Origin: Micrasema longulum
Taxonomy: Eukaryota > Arthropoda > Insecta > Trichoptera > Brachycentridae
DNA: 64,000 bases
NCBI GenBank assembly: GCA_022494885.1
Contig: JAGVSM010002639.1
Coordinates: 186,001 to 250,000 of the forward strand
Reading direction: 5' to 3'
Numbering within the stretch: the stretch's first letter is position 1; each line of letters opens with the position of its first letter. This document shows, piece after piece, positions 20,285 to 31,957 of this stretch. The notes beneath the pieces were generated by a model. The model did no database searches. It saw only the letters and a program-made list of their open reading frames with translations, and was not told where the DNA came from. A program made the translations under genes and the position numbers.

Positions 20285-20915
20285 AGATATATTACGTCAT
20301 AAGCCCTGTGAATCCATAGACTGCCATATTTACTTCATAAAAATGTTTCGAATCTATGTTGCAATATACTCGTAGATATTATATACATTCCATAAATATT
20401 CAGACTCGATTCTAAAATTCCATTATGATAATTTCATGAGTTTAAAATTTTATTCCACCTACAAAAGGTTTGCACTAAAAGCATTCAAGTTTATTCAGAA
20501 AAATTCCATTCCATCAGTTAGAATAGAAAGACACATTCCTTTGAAATAGAGCAGAATATATGAAAAGAGACGTGCAACTAATCTAATTTGTGCACACTTT
20601 AATACACGTGGATTATTTGTCCAAAATAACGACTAAAATAGACCATTAATAACTCTATTCAAAAAATAAATAGAGGAATAAAATTTTTAAACTTCATGTC
20701 ATTTTATTGATATACAATAATTTATTTTTTTTTGCCAACGTATCGACATACATAATGTACCCATGTGTACATCGTGCTATGTATATGATATTTACAAACT
20801 TAATATGCATTTTGTATTTTATAACTATCCTAATGATATTAACATATTACAACAGCGATGAAGAACATTTTAGAAAAGGGAATATGGAAGTCTAGGCATC
20901 TACAGGGCTATTCTA
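20285..20915. mobile_element. Foldback-family arm fragments flanking unrelated DNA
   Basis: GTCATAAGCCCTGTGAATCC at about 20297 is one arm in plus orientation. ACATATTACAACAGCGATGA through GAAGTCTAGGCATCTACAGG at 20840-20905 is an arm in the opposite orientation. Together they frame about 470 bp, including the unrecognised coding remnant at 20401. Confidence 0.5.
20401..20634 (+). pseudogene. Unrecognised coding remnant
   Basis: One frame stays open except for one TAG: DSILKFHYDNFMSLKFYSTY, then KRFALKAFKFIQKNSIPSVR, IERHIPLK, stop, SRIYEKRRATNLICAHFNTR. The composition looks protein-like (balanced charged and hydrophobic residues), but I cannot assign a family. It may be part of a transposon. 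Confidence 0.25.
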
Positions 20916-20934
20916 ATGATATTTCTCTATTTTA

Positions 20935-22385
20935 TCATAAATCTTTTATATTTGCTGTGTTTTGCCTTAATGTTAAACCATATGCAGAATGGGTGGAGAA
21001 GTGACGTCCAAAGGTAAAATGTAAGTGCCTCATATTGAGGGGTATTCGAATCATCCCCATGTACGTTCCTCGATTTTCCGTAGTTTTCAAGTAATGATTT
21101 TTTGAAATGGGATTTTGAAAATTTTCGACCGGATCGGTTTTTATTTTTTGATTTCTGGAAGGTTTTTCAGGTATTTTTTTTTGTAAATTGTACTTTAACG
21201 CATAACTTAATCGGCTTCGTAACATTAATGAAATTTATGTAAATTTTGACCAAAATGGCACAATTTAAGTTCAAGCGAGTCAGACTTGAATTTTCAACTT
21301 AAAATTCAAAGTATAAAAAGGCAATTCCTTTAAAAAATAATGCTCCTTTGATCAATAGTCAAACAACCTTTCAATAGCCCACTATACGATGTCCCATTGT
21401 AATGGTCGCTCTATACCTATTAAACTCACGCCCCTCCCTTCATCCCCTCCCTCTTTTTTAAATTATTAATCTCACAACATAAAAAAATATTAAAAAAAAA
21501 AAAGTAAAGTAGGTACGTAGTTATACAGACAAATTTAATAACATTTAGTCAAATGTTTGATCAAAAAGTTAATGCTTTCAATATTAATGATACTAAATAC
21601 ATTTATCTTTTTTTTTATATATTGAGGTACAATAAAATGAAAAGTAAATTAAAGTTAGGACAAAAAGATAACAATAGTAACTACCTCGAGACAAGATTAT
21701 TTTAATGATTGTTTAAATTTAGAAAGACTAACATAAAAAAATCCAGATCCTGTCTCTCTCAAAGACCATTGATATATGTTACCAACTCATTTGTTTCGTG
21801 TTACTTAAACAGAGTTTTGCCCAGTTTTTGTTTGAAACCCATTCTTAAATTTAAAAGAAAATGGTTTACTGTTTAACCCTTGTTATAAAAATTCGGCAAC
21901 ACGCAGGATTTCTTTAATAACGCCTGTACATCTATACAAATCATACCCCAGTGTCAAGTACCTGAATAATTACATTAAATGTTACGTTTTTCACTTTTAA
22001 AATGCCTTATTTGATAGAACAAAAAAAAAACTGTTCTGAATAGAACAGAAGAATTTAAAAGTAGATTTAAAAATTGAGAAAAAGAAAATGGTTTTTCCTA
22101 TGAAATCAGATCTTATTTTTAAGCTTTTCTCCCCTAGGAAACGCAGAGAATAGAGTAATACAAAATAAAACCTCTTTTCAAAGAGATTTGACTTTCAAAT
22201 AAACTTTTGTTATCAAGTTCATTTGTATGTATTTATTCATTACGTTTGCCAAAAAATTCGCGAGAAAAAACTTATTCAATTAACAGGATTTCAAAAATAA
22301 ACAATATCAAGATCAAACATTGAAGTCTATATTGAAAGTTAAAAATTATTTCATCTTTTCACGGGGTATTTGCTATTGACATAAA
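20935..22385. other. Intergenic, no gene recognised
   Basis: A minus-strand frame at 21225-20935 has no family match. There is a C-rich tract at 21430-21455. The motif ATGTTTGATCAAAAAGTTAA near 21550 recurs at 45625 (a shared old repeat). Confidence 0.35.
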
Positions 22386-22389
22386 TTTT

Positions 22390-22880
22390 CAAATAATAAA
22401 GTAGACTCTTTTAACCTACTCTCCAAAATTAATCTTAATGTCCCCTTTCGCGTGACAAGAAATAAGTATTTATTCCATCTGCCAGACTGTAGCACTAACT
22501 ATGCACAACACTCTTTCCTCTATCGTTCTTGCTCTAACTTTAACGCTTTTTTTGCATCTATTGATATATTTTACATGCCCCTTAATTTATTTGAAAATAA
22601 ATTAAGACTTATTATTTCTGGCTGCGATACGATCCTACTTACTATTTAATGATGCTCACACTTACACACATCTGAAAACTTACTCCCACACTAATACACA
22701 TAAACACACATCTACACTTACTCTCATACAGATACACATAAACACACCATTTTGTTGCAACATAATTTAATAATATGTATGATTCTTATTTAGAAACTTC
22801 GCTGGTCTGTCTTTAAACCGTATTTAAAAAAATGTTATTATATCATTGTCAACTGTTTGTTTCTTTAAAATAAATAAATA
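22390..22880 (+). mobile_element. LINE fragment: RT C-terminus and 3' UTR
   Basis: The plus strand encodes LLSKINLNVPFRVTRNKYLF, HLPDCSTNYAQHSFLYRSCS and FENKLRLIIS. This closely follows LLSELSLNVPGYRTRH and LPAARTNYAQNSPLIR of the copy at 61080. The 3' UTR includes a CA-rich tract (22660-22745) and ends AAATAAATAAATAA. Confidence 0.65.
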
Positions 22881-22889
22881 AATAACTTT

Positions 22890-23370
22890 TCCATATTACA
22901 ATGTTTTCTTGTATTTTCTCCCCGAATCATGGCACTGCAGCAATGTTTTTTTACACTTTATGGATATTTACCATTAGCGTGTCTCTTTTGCTTTACTTTT
23001 TCGATAAATTATTTTTTATGGAAGCTAAGACCACCAAAAAACTAAAAAAAAGCGCCCTGTTTTGTCTGTTGTCTTCGGACGTAAGGTATACAAATATAAT
23101 ATCGCAAATAATTTTGAAAAACGAAAAAAGTGCCGACACAGAAAATTTCATGCGAACACTCTCTCGTAAAAATAACAAATTGGTTCAGATTTGGGATGCG
23201 CAAAACGGGAGGGCAAAACGTCAATTTTAGTTACTTAAGAGACTTAGGGGAGACATTTGAGAGAGAGTGACGGAAAACAATGTTCAAATACCTATTCATC
23301 AAAATTGTTTGGCCTCGCATATGCTCTTAAAACTTTGTATCCCGGAGCCGTGTAAACACGTGATTATATA
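22890..23370. other. No recognised gene; one unassigned frame
   Basis: A 109-codon plus-strand frame (22901-23230) begins with two hydrophobic stretches and continues Lys-rich. I find no motif or codon signal that makes it a credible gene. Confidence 0.3.
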
Positions 23371-23381
23371 ACCACGCGTTG

Positions 23382-23509
23382 TGTCCCGGTCCCGTGTTTT
23401 CACGAGGTTTACTAGCTGTCCAAAAAAGTGCATTTTATTGACATTTGGTGACTTTATTAGTACTTTTTTGCTGCTGGTAAACCACGTGAAAACACGGGAC
23501 CGGGATACA
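23382..23509. repeat. Near-perfect inverted repeat (hairpin)
   Basis: The arms 23382-23412 and 23477-23509 pair with one mismatch and a 2-nt bulge (CCCGGTCCCGTGTTTTCACG against CGTGAAAACACGGGACCGGG). An inner AAAAAAGT/ACTTTTTT pairing extends the stem into the loop. It could be a small MITE or an RNA hairpin. Confidence 0.7.
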
Positions 23510-23539
23510 AAGCACAATAAAAGGAGTGAGACCCTGTAT

Positions 23540-23900
23540 ATTTATTTATTTATACTTTTACAATGTTTGTATTCTTTTTTTATACAGAATAATGTTCCCT
23601 TACTGGGGTGGGGTGTCCCGAGCCGAAGGAAACATTTTAATATAAGTAAAACATGTCTTAAATTAGTTATTTGATAAGGTAATGATAACATAATGAAAAA
23701 ATAAAAACGTTATTAATATAATTAACCTAATTATGATTAAAATAATAAGTAATATAAACTAAAATAATCTTATAAAACATATCCAATTGTGCGAACATTG
23801 TAATGTGGCTCTCTATAGAGGCCAATGTTGGCAAAACTATCATACAAAATTGACTTATTAAATTGTTTGAAATAAATATGAGAGGTTTCGATTGATTTAA
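23540..23900 (-). mobile_element. LINE 3' end
   Basis: The motif GTGTCCCGAGCCGAAGGAAA (plus view) and the preceding ATAATGTTCCCTTACTGGGG match the 3' end of the LINE at 55965. A minus-strand RT-tail-like FNKSILYDSFANIGLYREP lies at about 23805-23870. Confidence 0.5.
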
Positions 23901-24109
23901 GCCAGTACACTCATAATTATGACACTTTTAAGAAACCCTTCACAAAGAAAGAAATTTCACAAAAATGGGCCGGGCACAGGGTAAATTCTATGTGTATTTG
24001 GCCGGTACTCAAAGTGTTAACAATACATTCTTACTGAGCGAACCCGTGCCAAGGAATTCATTTTACAAATTAAGTTTAATTTTTAATTTGATTTATTTAT
24101 TTATCATAT

Positions 24110-24960
24110 TACTAGCTTTTACCCGCGGTTTCGCTCACATGGTACGAGTATTAGGAAGAAATTATTTAGGCAATGAATCAGTTGTGTTATTTTTGTTTAT
24201 CAATAAGAATTTCCCCGATCCAATGATATATTTCAACGGGATTGAAAGTAGCTTGGTCATCTAACTATCGCTATGAAAGAAATACGATCATCAGTTAGTC
24301 TATGGTGATGTAGCATAGTTTTTCTATTCACAAATCCAAATTAGTTAAGTAATTCATTTGTTTTGTTGTTGATCAATAATTATTTTTCCGATGAAATATT
24401 ATAATTTTTGGGTATAGAAAGCAGCTTGTATCTATTGACAGTCCTTTTATTACAAAACCTAAACGAAAAGCAAACGAAACTAACCATAGATAAAGCAAGT
24501 CAATTATAGAAATTGATTTTAAATTTATTATTTTTGATATCCCACTTTCCGCCTATTCATTTTCAAATAATGTTGGTATGTTGAAATTATTAAATTTAAT
24601 TTTCGTTGTACTATTTTTTAATTTGGGATACAAAATAAGTATTCAATTTGACTTCTTTCCTCTTTTTAATATATTTCTTAGCGTTTTTATCCCCAATTTT
24701 ATTTATTTATACGCCTTTTAAGCTTTTACATACACAAATGATTTTTAGAAAAAAAAGAAAAATATCAAAAATATCACCTTTACATATTAGTATAAAAGTG
24801 GAAAGAAAAGAAGCGCATTTTTAAATATGAAGTCAAAAATGCATTTTGCACAAAAAAGGAGCAAAAAATAAAAATGAATTAAGAAGAGAAAGAAAAATGA
24901 AATAATAATAAAAAAAATAAAAATCATTACATATTAATAGAAAATATGTAAGGATACATA
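24110..24960. other. Repeat-derived stretch without a gene
   Basis: It begins with ACTAGCTTTTACCCGCGGTT and TCGCTCAC, a motif that also occurs inverted at 54965-55000. TTGAAAGTAGCTTGG and TAGAAAGCAGCTTG are loosely repeated inside. The 99-codon frame at 23965-24264 overlaps this and is not convincing. Confidence 0.4.
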
Positions 24961-25463
24961 ATAATACATACATATATTGCAGTGGAGAACAGGAGTACAT
25001 TTTTTCGTATAGGTTATATTAAAATAGTCTTAAAATTAGAAGAAGTTACTAATTTAGATATAAATATAAAATACTAGTTTAGAATACAGATAAACAAACG
25101 GTAAACAATTGGAATCAATATAGTATTATTTAGGTATTACAATTTGAAGATAGTAAATTGATACACAGCCTTTTAAAATTCAAAATTGTTATATTAAATA
25201 TATCTACGACATTTGCGTATTTATTTGCAAATGTATGGATTCTCCTTATTGGCGAGTGTGCAGTGTGCACTGTAGTTTGTTGTAGATAAATTTACATAGA
25301 ATAGTTTATTTAAACGGGTAACCCGGATAATATACCCAGATACACAAATTTATCTACCTGTTTTGGTATAATTCAATTAATTTATTTAAATATAACATAT
25401 ACACCACAAACATACATTTAATACGTACATATTATAAAAAAGAAAAAAATACGTGAAAGAGAT

Positions 25464-25985
25464 TCACGTCAAAGTAGTAGGAGAATCCTGCTCCGGAAAA
25501 CCCCAATGGAACAGATCAATATCCAGAGCGATGTTGTTCAGCATAGCGGTAGCTCTTCCAACAGGAATAACCATCGGCAGGTTGGTCCTGTATATCGGAA
25601 TATGGAACAATCTATGCTGACGCTGTCTTAAGTAATTATCAGGAACATACAAACCAATGCTCATCATAATCTCAGGATTATCGACAATACCGCGCAACAA
25701 TCGATAAAAATGCGTAGTCAAATACATATTCCTTCTAGTCTCTAAACTGTTGTAGCCAATCATACCCTCTCTCATGTAGAGATATCTCAGAAACCTCTTT
25801 TGGATTTTCTCTATCAAAAGAGAGTACTTCAGTTCATATGGCCCCCAAATCATCGAACCACTCTCGAGTCTACATCGTATTTCTGTGAATTTGTGCATGC
25901 TTCCATCCTCACTTATACGAACTTCCAAGTATTTAAAGCTGTCAACTTTCTCGATCCTCTGCCTATTGTTATGAGACACTGATCA
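25464..25985 (-). mobile_element. LINE fragment: RT C-terminus with internal deletion
   Basis: The minus strand reads NNRQRIEKVDSFKYLEVRIS and EDGSMHKFTEIRCRLESGSM, then IWGPYELKYSLLIEKIQKRF, LRYLYMREGMIGYNSLETRR and HRLFHIPIYRTNLPMVIPVG. The step from EIRCRL to SGSMIWGPY lacks the fifty or so residues normally between these blocks, so an internal deletion is likely. Jockey/CR1-like. Confidence 0.7.
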
Positions 25986-26009
25986 GGGTCAAGACAGGAT
26001 TTGTTGCAT

Positions 26010-26350
26010 ATAAATTTTACCAGGTAGTTAATTCAACAACGGTGATTTACGGAGTAGGTGATTTGGTTCAGCCGGATGAATCTCATCCGCCTAATAAAGG
26101 TTTCAGCTCCTTTACTTAGTTGAGGAAATGTGGATGTTTAAACATGGGCAGAATGGTAAATGTTACACAGTGTGTAAAGTGGCCACTCAAACTAGCCAAT
26201 GACAGGTCATAAGCCCTGTAAATGCCTAGACTTCCATATTCCCTTCTCAAAAATGTTTCCCCTCTCTGTTGCAATAAGTTTAAATATGAATAACTACCTA
26301 GGGAGAAAATCTAGCCAGTCTGCAAGCATTTGGACATAGTCAAACATTGT
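26010..26350 (+). mobile_element. Foldback-family right arm
   Basis: The internal ACCAGGTAGTTAATTCAACA is followed by GGGCAGAATGGTAAATGTTA, GACAGGTCATAAGCCCTGTA, TACCTAGGGAGAAAATCTAG and the terminus TCAAACATTGTT at about 26349. It abuts the L2-like LINE directly. Confidence 0.75.
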
Positions 26351-26351
26351 T

Positions 26352-27090
26352 AAACTGGATGTTCATTTAGATTCAGTTTTTTCTCTTCATTCTCAGGTTA
26401 ATAAAACAGTAAGTGCTGGTTTTTTCCATTTCCCATAAATCAAGTCCATACGGAAAATGTTCCTATAGACACAACTAAAGCTCTTGTAAATGCTTATGTC
26501 GTTTCGCGTCTAGATTACTGTAATGGAACATACGCAAATATCCCAAAATACCAAACTGATAAACTTCAATCTGTTTTCAATGCAGCAGCAATGCTATTAC
26601 GGGAGTGAAAAAATATTCTCACTTCTCACATCATCGAGATTTGCACTGGTTAAAAATCCCAGAGAGAATAAAATACAAGATTTGCTGGACAGTATTCAAA
26701 CCCCTTCATGAAATGGCTCCAAGATCTGACCTTTGTATTAGGGAAAATACATGTCCAAAAAAAATACTCTCAGGTCAGCATTTGATTCAGGCAGAGGAAA
26801 ACTTGTCGCAATCCGGTGCTCCCCAAACACTAGATTCGAAGACCGTGCTTTTGGCGTTGCCAGCCCCTCTCCCTGGAACCGATTGCTTTCAAACTTACGA
26901 ATCATCGACAGTCCCCAGTCAGTTCAAATACCAACTAAAATCTCACTTCTTTAGTTTATCTTACCCACAATTTTAAATCAGAAAATATAACATGTCGCTT
27001 TAGCTTAGTTGGAATGTAAGTTTAAGTACACAATTATAAAGCGCCCTTGAGGTGAGTTTTATTATTAATATTATCAAAAAATCTCGATCA
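26352..27090 (+). mobile_element. L2/CR1-like LINE fragment with several frame breaks
   Basis: Plus-strand blocks in order: LDVHLDSVFSLHSQVNKTVS, then TKALVNAYVVSRLDYCN, TDKLQSVFNAAAMLL, HHRDLHWLKIPERIKYKICW, TVFKPLHEMAPRSDLCIREN, LRSAFDSGRGKLV and RAFGVASPSPWNRLLSNLRI. The LDYCN, LHWL and PWNRLP blocks are typical of L2-type RT C-termini, and AAGCGCCCTTGAGGTGAG near 27037 resembles an L2-type 3' end. Frames shift at least twice. Confidence 0.7.
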
Positions 27091-27094
27091 GTGC

Positions 27095-27685
27095 TTAAGG
27101 CCTTGAAAAATGGTAAAAACGTTCTGCAAAACTTGAAATAAAAATGGCTCATGAGGAACACTTTCGTCAGCAGACTTATTACCGTGTATGGCGTTGAATA
27201 GAACTTTGGACTGATCGGCAAATATATTTTGTGAAATACATCAGCTGTGAATGGTGAATTTCCCGAGCAATACAATGCAAAGTACAAACGCCTTACATTC
27301 CGTATGAATGTGCCAATAAATTCATGTATCCCCGTATAAAGAAATAATTCAGAACGAAAATACGTGATCCGCTTACAAAAATATCAACTCTAATAAGGTG
27401 CTCTGAGCTTCTGGAATAGGTTTATCGGTATTAAATTCATATTATTTTCTTACAAAAGCGGTATTTCTGATAATGTTTTCCCTGAAAATAAATAAAACAT
27501 GTTAACTTGACAACGTTTTGGTACAATTTCGGATTTTGTAAAGCGTGAAAAAAAAATATTTTGTGTCTGTTTAAGAAGAATTATTGAAGATCAAGTAGTT
27601 TTCTGATGCATATTTTATTTATTGAACATCATTTCTATAATACCAATTACTTAGGTGGAATTAAAACTAGACATAGAAAACCTGA
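27095..27685. other. AT-rich spacer, no gene recognised
   Basis: The minus-strand frame at 27287-27000 overlaps the LINE end and has no family features. Confidence 0.35.
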
Positions 27686-27694
27686 ATGTTGAAA

Positions 27695-27775
27695 ATTTTT
27701 ATTTTACCGGGAGTCGAAGTGAAAATCTTTGTCAAACAAGCGTCTTAGCTATTACACCACGGGGAAATACTTAAG
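27695..27775 (-). mobile_element. tRNA-like SINE head
   Basis: In plus view ACCGGGAGTCGAAGTGAAAA is an inverted B box and GCTATTACACCACGGGGAA an inverted A-box region. No body could be followed. Confidence 0.4.
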
Positions 27776-27894
27776 GTTTTATTAAAATAACTGTTTCATA
27801 TTTTTTCCCCACAACTGTAAACATTAGACAAAATTTCAGGGTTCACTCTTGACACGAGATGTTTTGATTTTTTTTAGATGGGTTTTGATCCTAT

Positions 27895-28020
27895 AATATA
27901 GCCACAGAGCTATGTTAGTTGCTGTGAGTTTTGAACCCCACTCTACCATAACTTGTTTCCCGTTTTTAACACGCTTATTTACTTCAAGAAAATCTCTCAA
28001 AAATAATAATTTTTGTGTTA
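27895..28020 (+). mobile_element. SINE family B fragment (decayed head)
   Basis: TTGAACCCCACTCTACCATA is followed by ACTTGTTTCCCGTTTTTA, matching the B-box end and start of the body of family B. Confidence 0.45.
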
Positions 28021-28024
28021 ATCA

Positions 28025-29390
28025 TAAGAAATCCAATATTTATTTTTTTGTACTGAAAAAAGATAAACATTTTAAAACATTAACTGTTTATTAAATAAAT
28101 GCACAGCGCAAGCCATAGCTTGAATTGTGAGTTTGAAAAAAAACTGAACATAGTATTTATCGCGACAAAGACGTTAAATCACTGCGAAACACCTAAAATA
28201 TTCAGATTTCGATTTACATACTCGTATGCATTCTTTTTAGACATTTCAAAAGCTAAGCAGTTGGAAAAATGAAGAAACAAATGCCTTCAGCAAAACGTTA
28301 TACCAAGCATAAAGTGCAATAAAACTGTGACGGTAATATGGTGTCAGGAACAGCTGAAATGGAGAAAGATTTTTAGCAACGTGTTGCAAAAATATGTGGA
28401 AAATGTTCAACAGTCAACTTCAAGTCATCGTATCTAAAATAACAGTGAAATGAACACCATAAAAAGGTTAGTTATCTCATCGCTGCTTACTTTCCAAAAC
28501 TGAAATGTTTATTATTTTAAGTTGTTGTGAGAGTTGTTATGTTTTTTTAATATAATGTTATAAAAGATCGCGACTAAAAAACTTTTAATGGAATATTCAT
28601 AAAAAAAACATATTTTTTACATTAGGTAAAGTAGGTGTAGACGTGTATTTCATGAAAATTACAATATAAAGTTTTGTTTACATTTTTGTATTCAAAATTT
28701 GAGAATTTGCGTTATGATTCACTCAATCATTTCGATTTTACAACCATTTTAAACTTTTCGTAAAAAATGTCCTTAATAATGGGAATCAATTTGTGGTGGA
28801 GAGGTCAGACCTCTATTCTTCGAGTCCCTGACATCACCGTGTTATTATTAACAACAACAACCCGTTAAATTACGTGTGAGCGATTAAATGTGTTTTTTTT
28901 TAAAACAAGGCTCTGTAAAAAAGTACCTTTGTCAATATTTGTAAAGTTTAGACTTTTAAACTAAAAAATAATGATACTTGAAAAATCATTAGCTTTAAAG
29001 TAAAGTACAACACTTTTATCCTTAAAAAAGAAACTATTTAATGTTTATTAAAATGACAATAATAAGTTGATTTACGAATAAATTAAAGTAAATTAGTCAG
29101 TACACAATAAAATTATTATGAATACGATATTTTATGCTTTTAGATATTGCAACGGTAAGCATTGACACGCACGTATGATGGCGTCTGAAGTATTGCCCGA
29201 AACGTCAGAAAATAATGAAAACTCATAAATGCAATAAAATGAATATATATTAAAATACATAAACATTTTTTTTTTAGAAATAATGAATAAATTTCATATC
29301 TGCAAAATAAGAAAAAGTTTATCACTAAAAAGCATTTCATGTTTCAATCTCAGTAAAAAGGAAAATATTGACATACTTCTGATAGAATTT
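28025..29390. other. Intergenic, AT-rich, no gene
   Basis: A SINE-like B-box relic (TTCTTCGAGTCCCTGACATC) lies near 28817-28836. GTCTGAAGTATTGCCCGAAA at 29183-29202 resembles repeat 3' ends that carry a CTGA...GAAAC pattern. Confidence 0.35.
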
Positions 29391-29399
29391 ACACAAACA

Positions 29400-30100
29400 T
29401 GTTTCCTCGACATTTCATAATGGAATAGATCGCCTCAAAGGTGTTTCTGATACTATCGCGATTCCAGCATTTCTCTCAAATACACATCTTTCTTTGCTTC
29501 ATTGTTGGACACAGACGAGATGAGTCTTCGATAGGATATCCGACAGCGTAAAGCAGGAAGTCCAATTATCCCTTGTGGAAAAAGAGGAAATAACTACCAA
29601 AAGGAATTTCCTTCTTCCCATATCTACCGCAAAACCTTCGAGGAAAATCAATCTGAAACGAATATAGGGTTAGTGCTGTGACTTTCAGTATGAATTTAGG
29701 ATTATCGCTACCTCAATATATTTTATTTATTTTGCTTATTATACCCTCAAATAGTTGCCAAAACAAAACCGTTTATATTCTACGAAGAGAATAAAAATTG
29801 ATAACCCGCTCCTTTATGCGGCTGATATGGGTTTTTTGGTATAAAATCTTCGTAAATTCTTGGATTTTTAGAGTGTTTATGCTGCCTTGATAATAATTTA
29901 ATCTTACGGGTAAAATGACGAAAAAACACAGAATGCGGAATATCATTTGAAAACTCATAAATATAATATAATGTATTTGAGTACTGCATTGATAAATATA
30001 TCAACTGCATTGTATCTTGATCATAAATTTGTTTCACGAATAAAAAGCGACTCATCTCACGCCATTGGGTTATTTTTATTAATGTGATGATCAGCATTTG
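29400..30100 (-). pseudogene. Unassigned coding-like stretches on the minus strand
   Basis: A 105-codon frame (30097-29780) ends ...GYQFLFSS. About 125 nt further on, after TTTCAG, comes IDFPRRFCGRYGKKEIPFGS followed by YFLFFHKG and a stop (29652-29566). In the neighbouring frame GLPALRCRISYRRLISSVSN is followed by NEAKKDVYLREMLESR (about 29570-29460). The sense of the shifted frames suggests a decayed coding unit. I do not recognise the protein. Confidence 0.2.
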
Positions 30101-30370
30101 TTCGTGATTTTTATTATGATGGCGTAAATTATAACTTTTTGTGATCTCGTCATGTAAAAGGCATTTTTATAAAGGCACATAATATTGTATTAAAAGTTTT
30201 TTTTTAATTAGAAAAAGGTGCCAGAAATCAAAACGCCTTCTACTATAACGTGTAGAGAAAATGCTTTAAATGCGTTATTAGAACAAATTAAAAATGTATC
30301 TATTTATGTAGCTGCAGTAAAACACAACGGGATTAATTCGATTAAAAATCGACAAATTTTTTAAGAGCTT

Positions 30371-30808
30371 GGCCCCGATTAAAATAAGAAGTTACAAAGT
30401 TATTTTCAAATTTCTACAAAGTTAAATCAATTTTTATGACGAAAATGTACAAAACTTGTACAAAAATTTGAAATATGGTAACATGTATATAAATATGCTT
30501 TAAATGAACAATAAAGAATCATTGAAATAAATGTACACTTTTGTAGAGAAAACTTGATTTTACTTTAAAGACAATTGAAGATATCTCTATGAAATAAACA
30601 GTTATCTTCAATTTTATCTATAAAGTAAAATTTAGTTGTCATAGAATATGAATACAATTTTATAAAATCATGTTCAATCACAGGTTACCGACATAGACAT
30701 TTTCAATTGTCATATAAATATTCACATTTTTGCATTTACATTTCAATTTCACCTTACAGATAACCGAAGATAAATCTGTTAACTTTCCAGATTGTAATCG
30801 GGACCCTA
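30371..30808. mobile_element. MITE, family with GG(T/C)CCCGATTA ends (copy 2)
   Basis: Left GGCCCCGATTAAAATAAGAA with GTTACAAAGTTATTTT; right, on the minus strand, GGGTCCCGATTACAATCTGG with AAAGTTAACAGATTTATC. The inner AGAGAAAACTTGATTTTACT matches copy 1 at 18328. 438 bp, no coding capacity. Confidence 0.6.
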
Positions 30809-30809
30809 G

Positions 30810-31850
30810 TTTATTGATGCAAAATATCGAATAGCAAAATGTTATCTCTGATTCAATTTAAAACACTTTGATTCAATAGCAGATGAAAAAAACCTTTTTT
30901 CTACCATCGCCATCGCTACAATGATCTTATATGTATAGAAATAATATATCAATCGAGAATACTCATTGTTTAACAAAAAAATCAGCATGAAATACCTTTT
31001 TAATGACACAAGAAATTCTTACAAAAATCATGTTAAAATTTCAATAAAGACAAAAGTAAAATTTGTATAGGTGGATTTTCATACCGTTTATTATTAAGTA
31101 TTATTTTATTTTTATGTTTCATATTCACTTCCTATTATCTTATTACTTTATCCATCTCTATTTTCTTATATTATATTTTTTTCGTTTCCGTTTTTCCTTA
31201 TCCTCCTTGTGAACGGCGTGTTATGTTTTATATTGTTATTTACTATGTATAAGCCGTAATTGGTGTAGTTATTTGTTTATTTACTTTTATTTATTTAAAT
31301 GTACAATACAGCACTATTGCGTTTTCAATGTTCATATATCATATTATTAGGTTATTACAAAAAAGATTATTATTAGTTAAATATTTCATGGGGAATTATT
31401 CATAGTGATCTTTCATCATGCAGTGTTCAAAATAGAAGAACATCCTCATAACATCAAAGGTAGGTCCATTTCCGTACTTCTTTCCTTTACTCAAATATTT
31501 AAACCTTACTCAAAATTAAATGATATTCATCTTTAAAGAAAAATGTCCGCTTTTATATAATATTGTTGTTACATTGTATCTATTGTTTAATTTTGAACGA
31601 CTTTGACGATTTCAATAAATAAAGAGATATAATATTCGATTAGATTTGAGAACATCGCAGTTTGTAAATTCTCCTTTAGTAAATGTATATTCCCATAAAG
31701 GTTTACATAATAAAGTTACACCTTTGCATAAATTATAGCCTAGGAGACAGTCTCCCGTACAGGCCTAGTTAGTTTAAACACGCGAAAGGTTCTTTTGTTC
31801 GTATGATCCTACTCCTGAAGCCATATATTGTGTTAAGTCTGATCATTTAC
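30810..31850. other. AT-rich stretch, no gene
   Basis: Nothing recognisable except A/T runs. Confidence 0.35.
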
Positions 31851-31851
31851 C

Positions 31852-31957
31852 CTGGATAGGAGAACGACCAATATTCGCCAAGGAATAACCCCTTAGATTG
31901 GAATACAAACGACTGGATTATTCTAGCGGTTTTGTCCCGAATCTCCCATTTTCCCTG
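31852..31957 (-). CDS. Candidate isolated exon (unrecognised)
   Basis: Between an acceptor-like CGTGCAG and a donor-like GGTAAATG the minus strand is open for about 105 nt: GKWEIRDKTARIIQSFVFQS, then KGLFLGEYWSFSYPG. The surrounding 31730-32080 is noticeably less AT-rich than its flanks. No family is recognised, and a stretch this short can be open by chance. Confidence 0.2.

Noticed and set aside
22660..22745. CRISPR-like array or other spaced repeats
   Set aside because: The ACACA/TACACA spacing is an impure CA-rich simple repeat in a LINE 3' UTR.
22901..23230. Membrane protein gene
   Set aside because: Two hydrophobic stretches alone are common in AT-rich random frames; no other evidence.
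25464..25979. Host gene of 171 codons
   Set aside because: Order of motifs (VDSFKYL, SGSMIWGPY, IEKIQKRFLRYL) is that of LINE RT C-termini.
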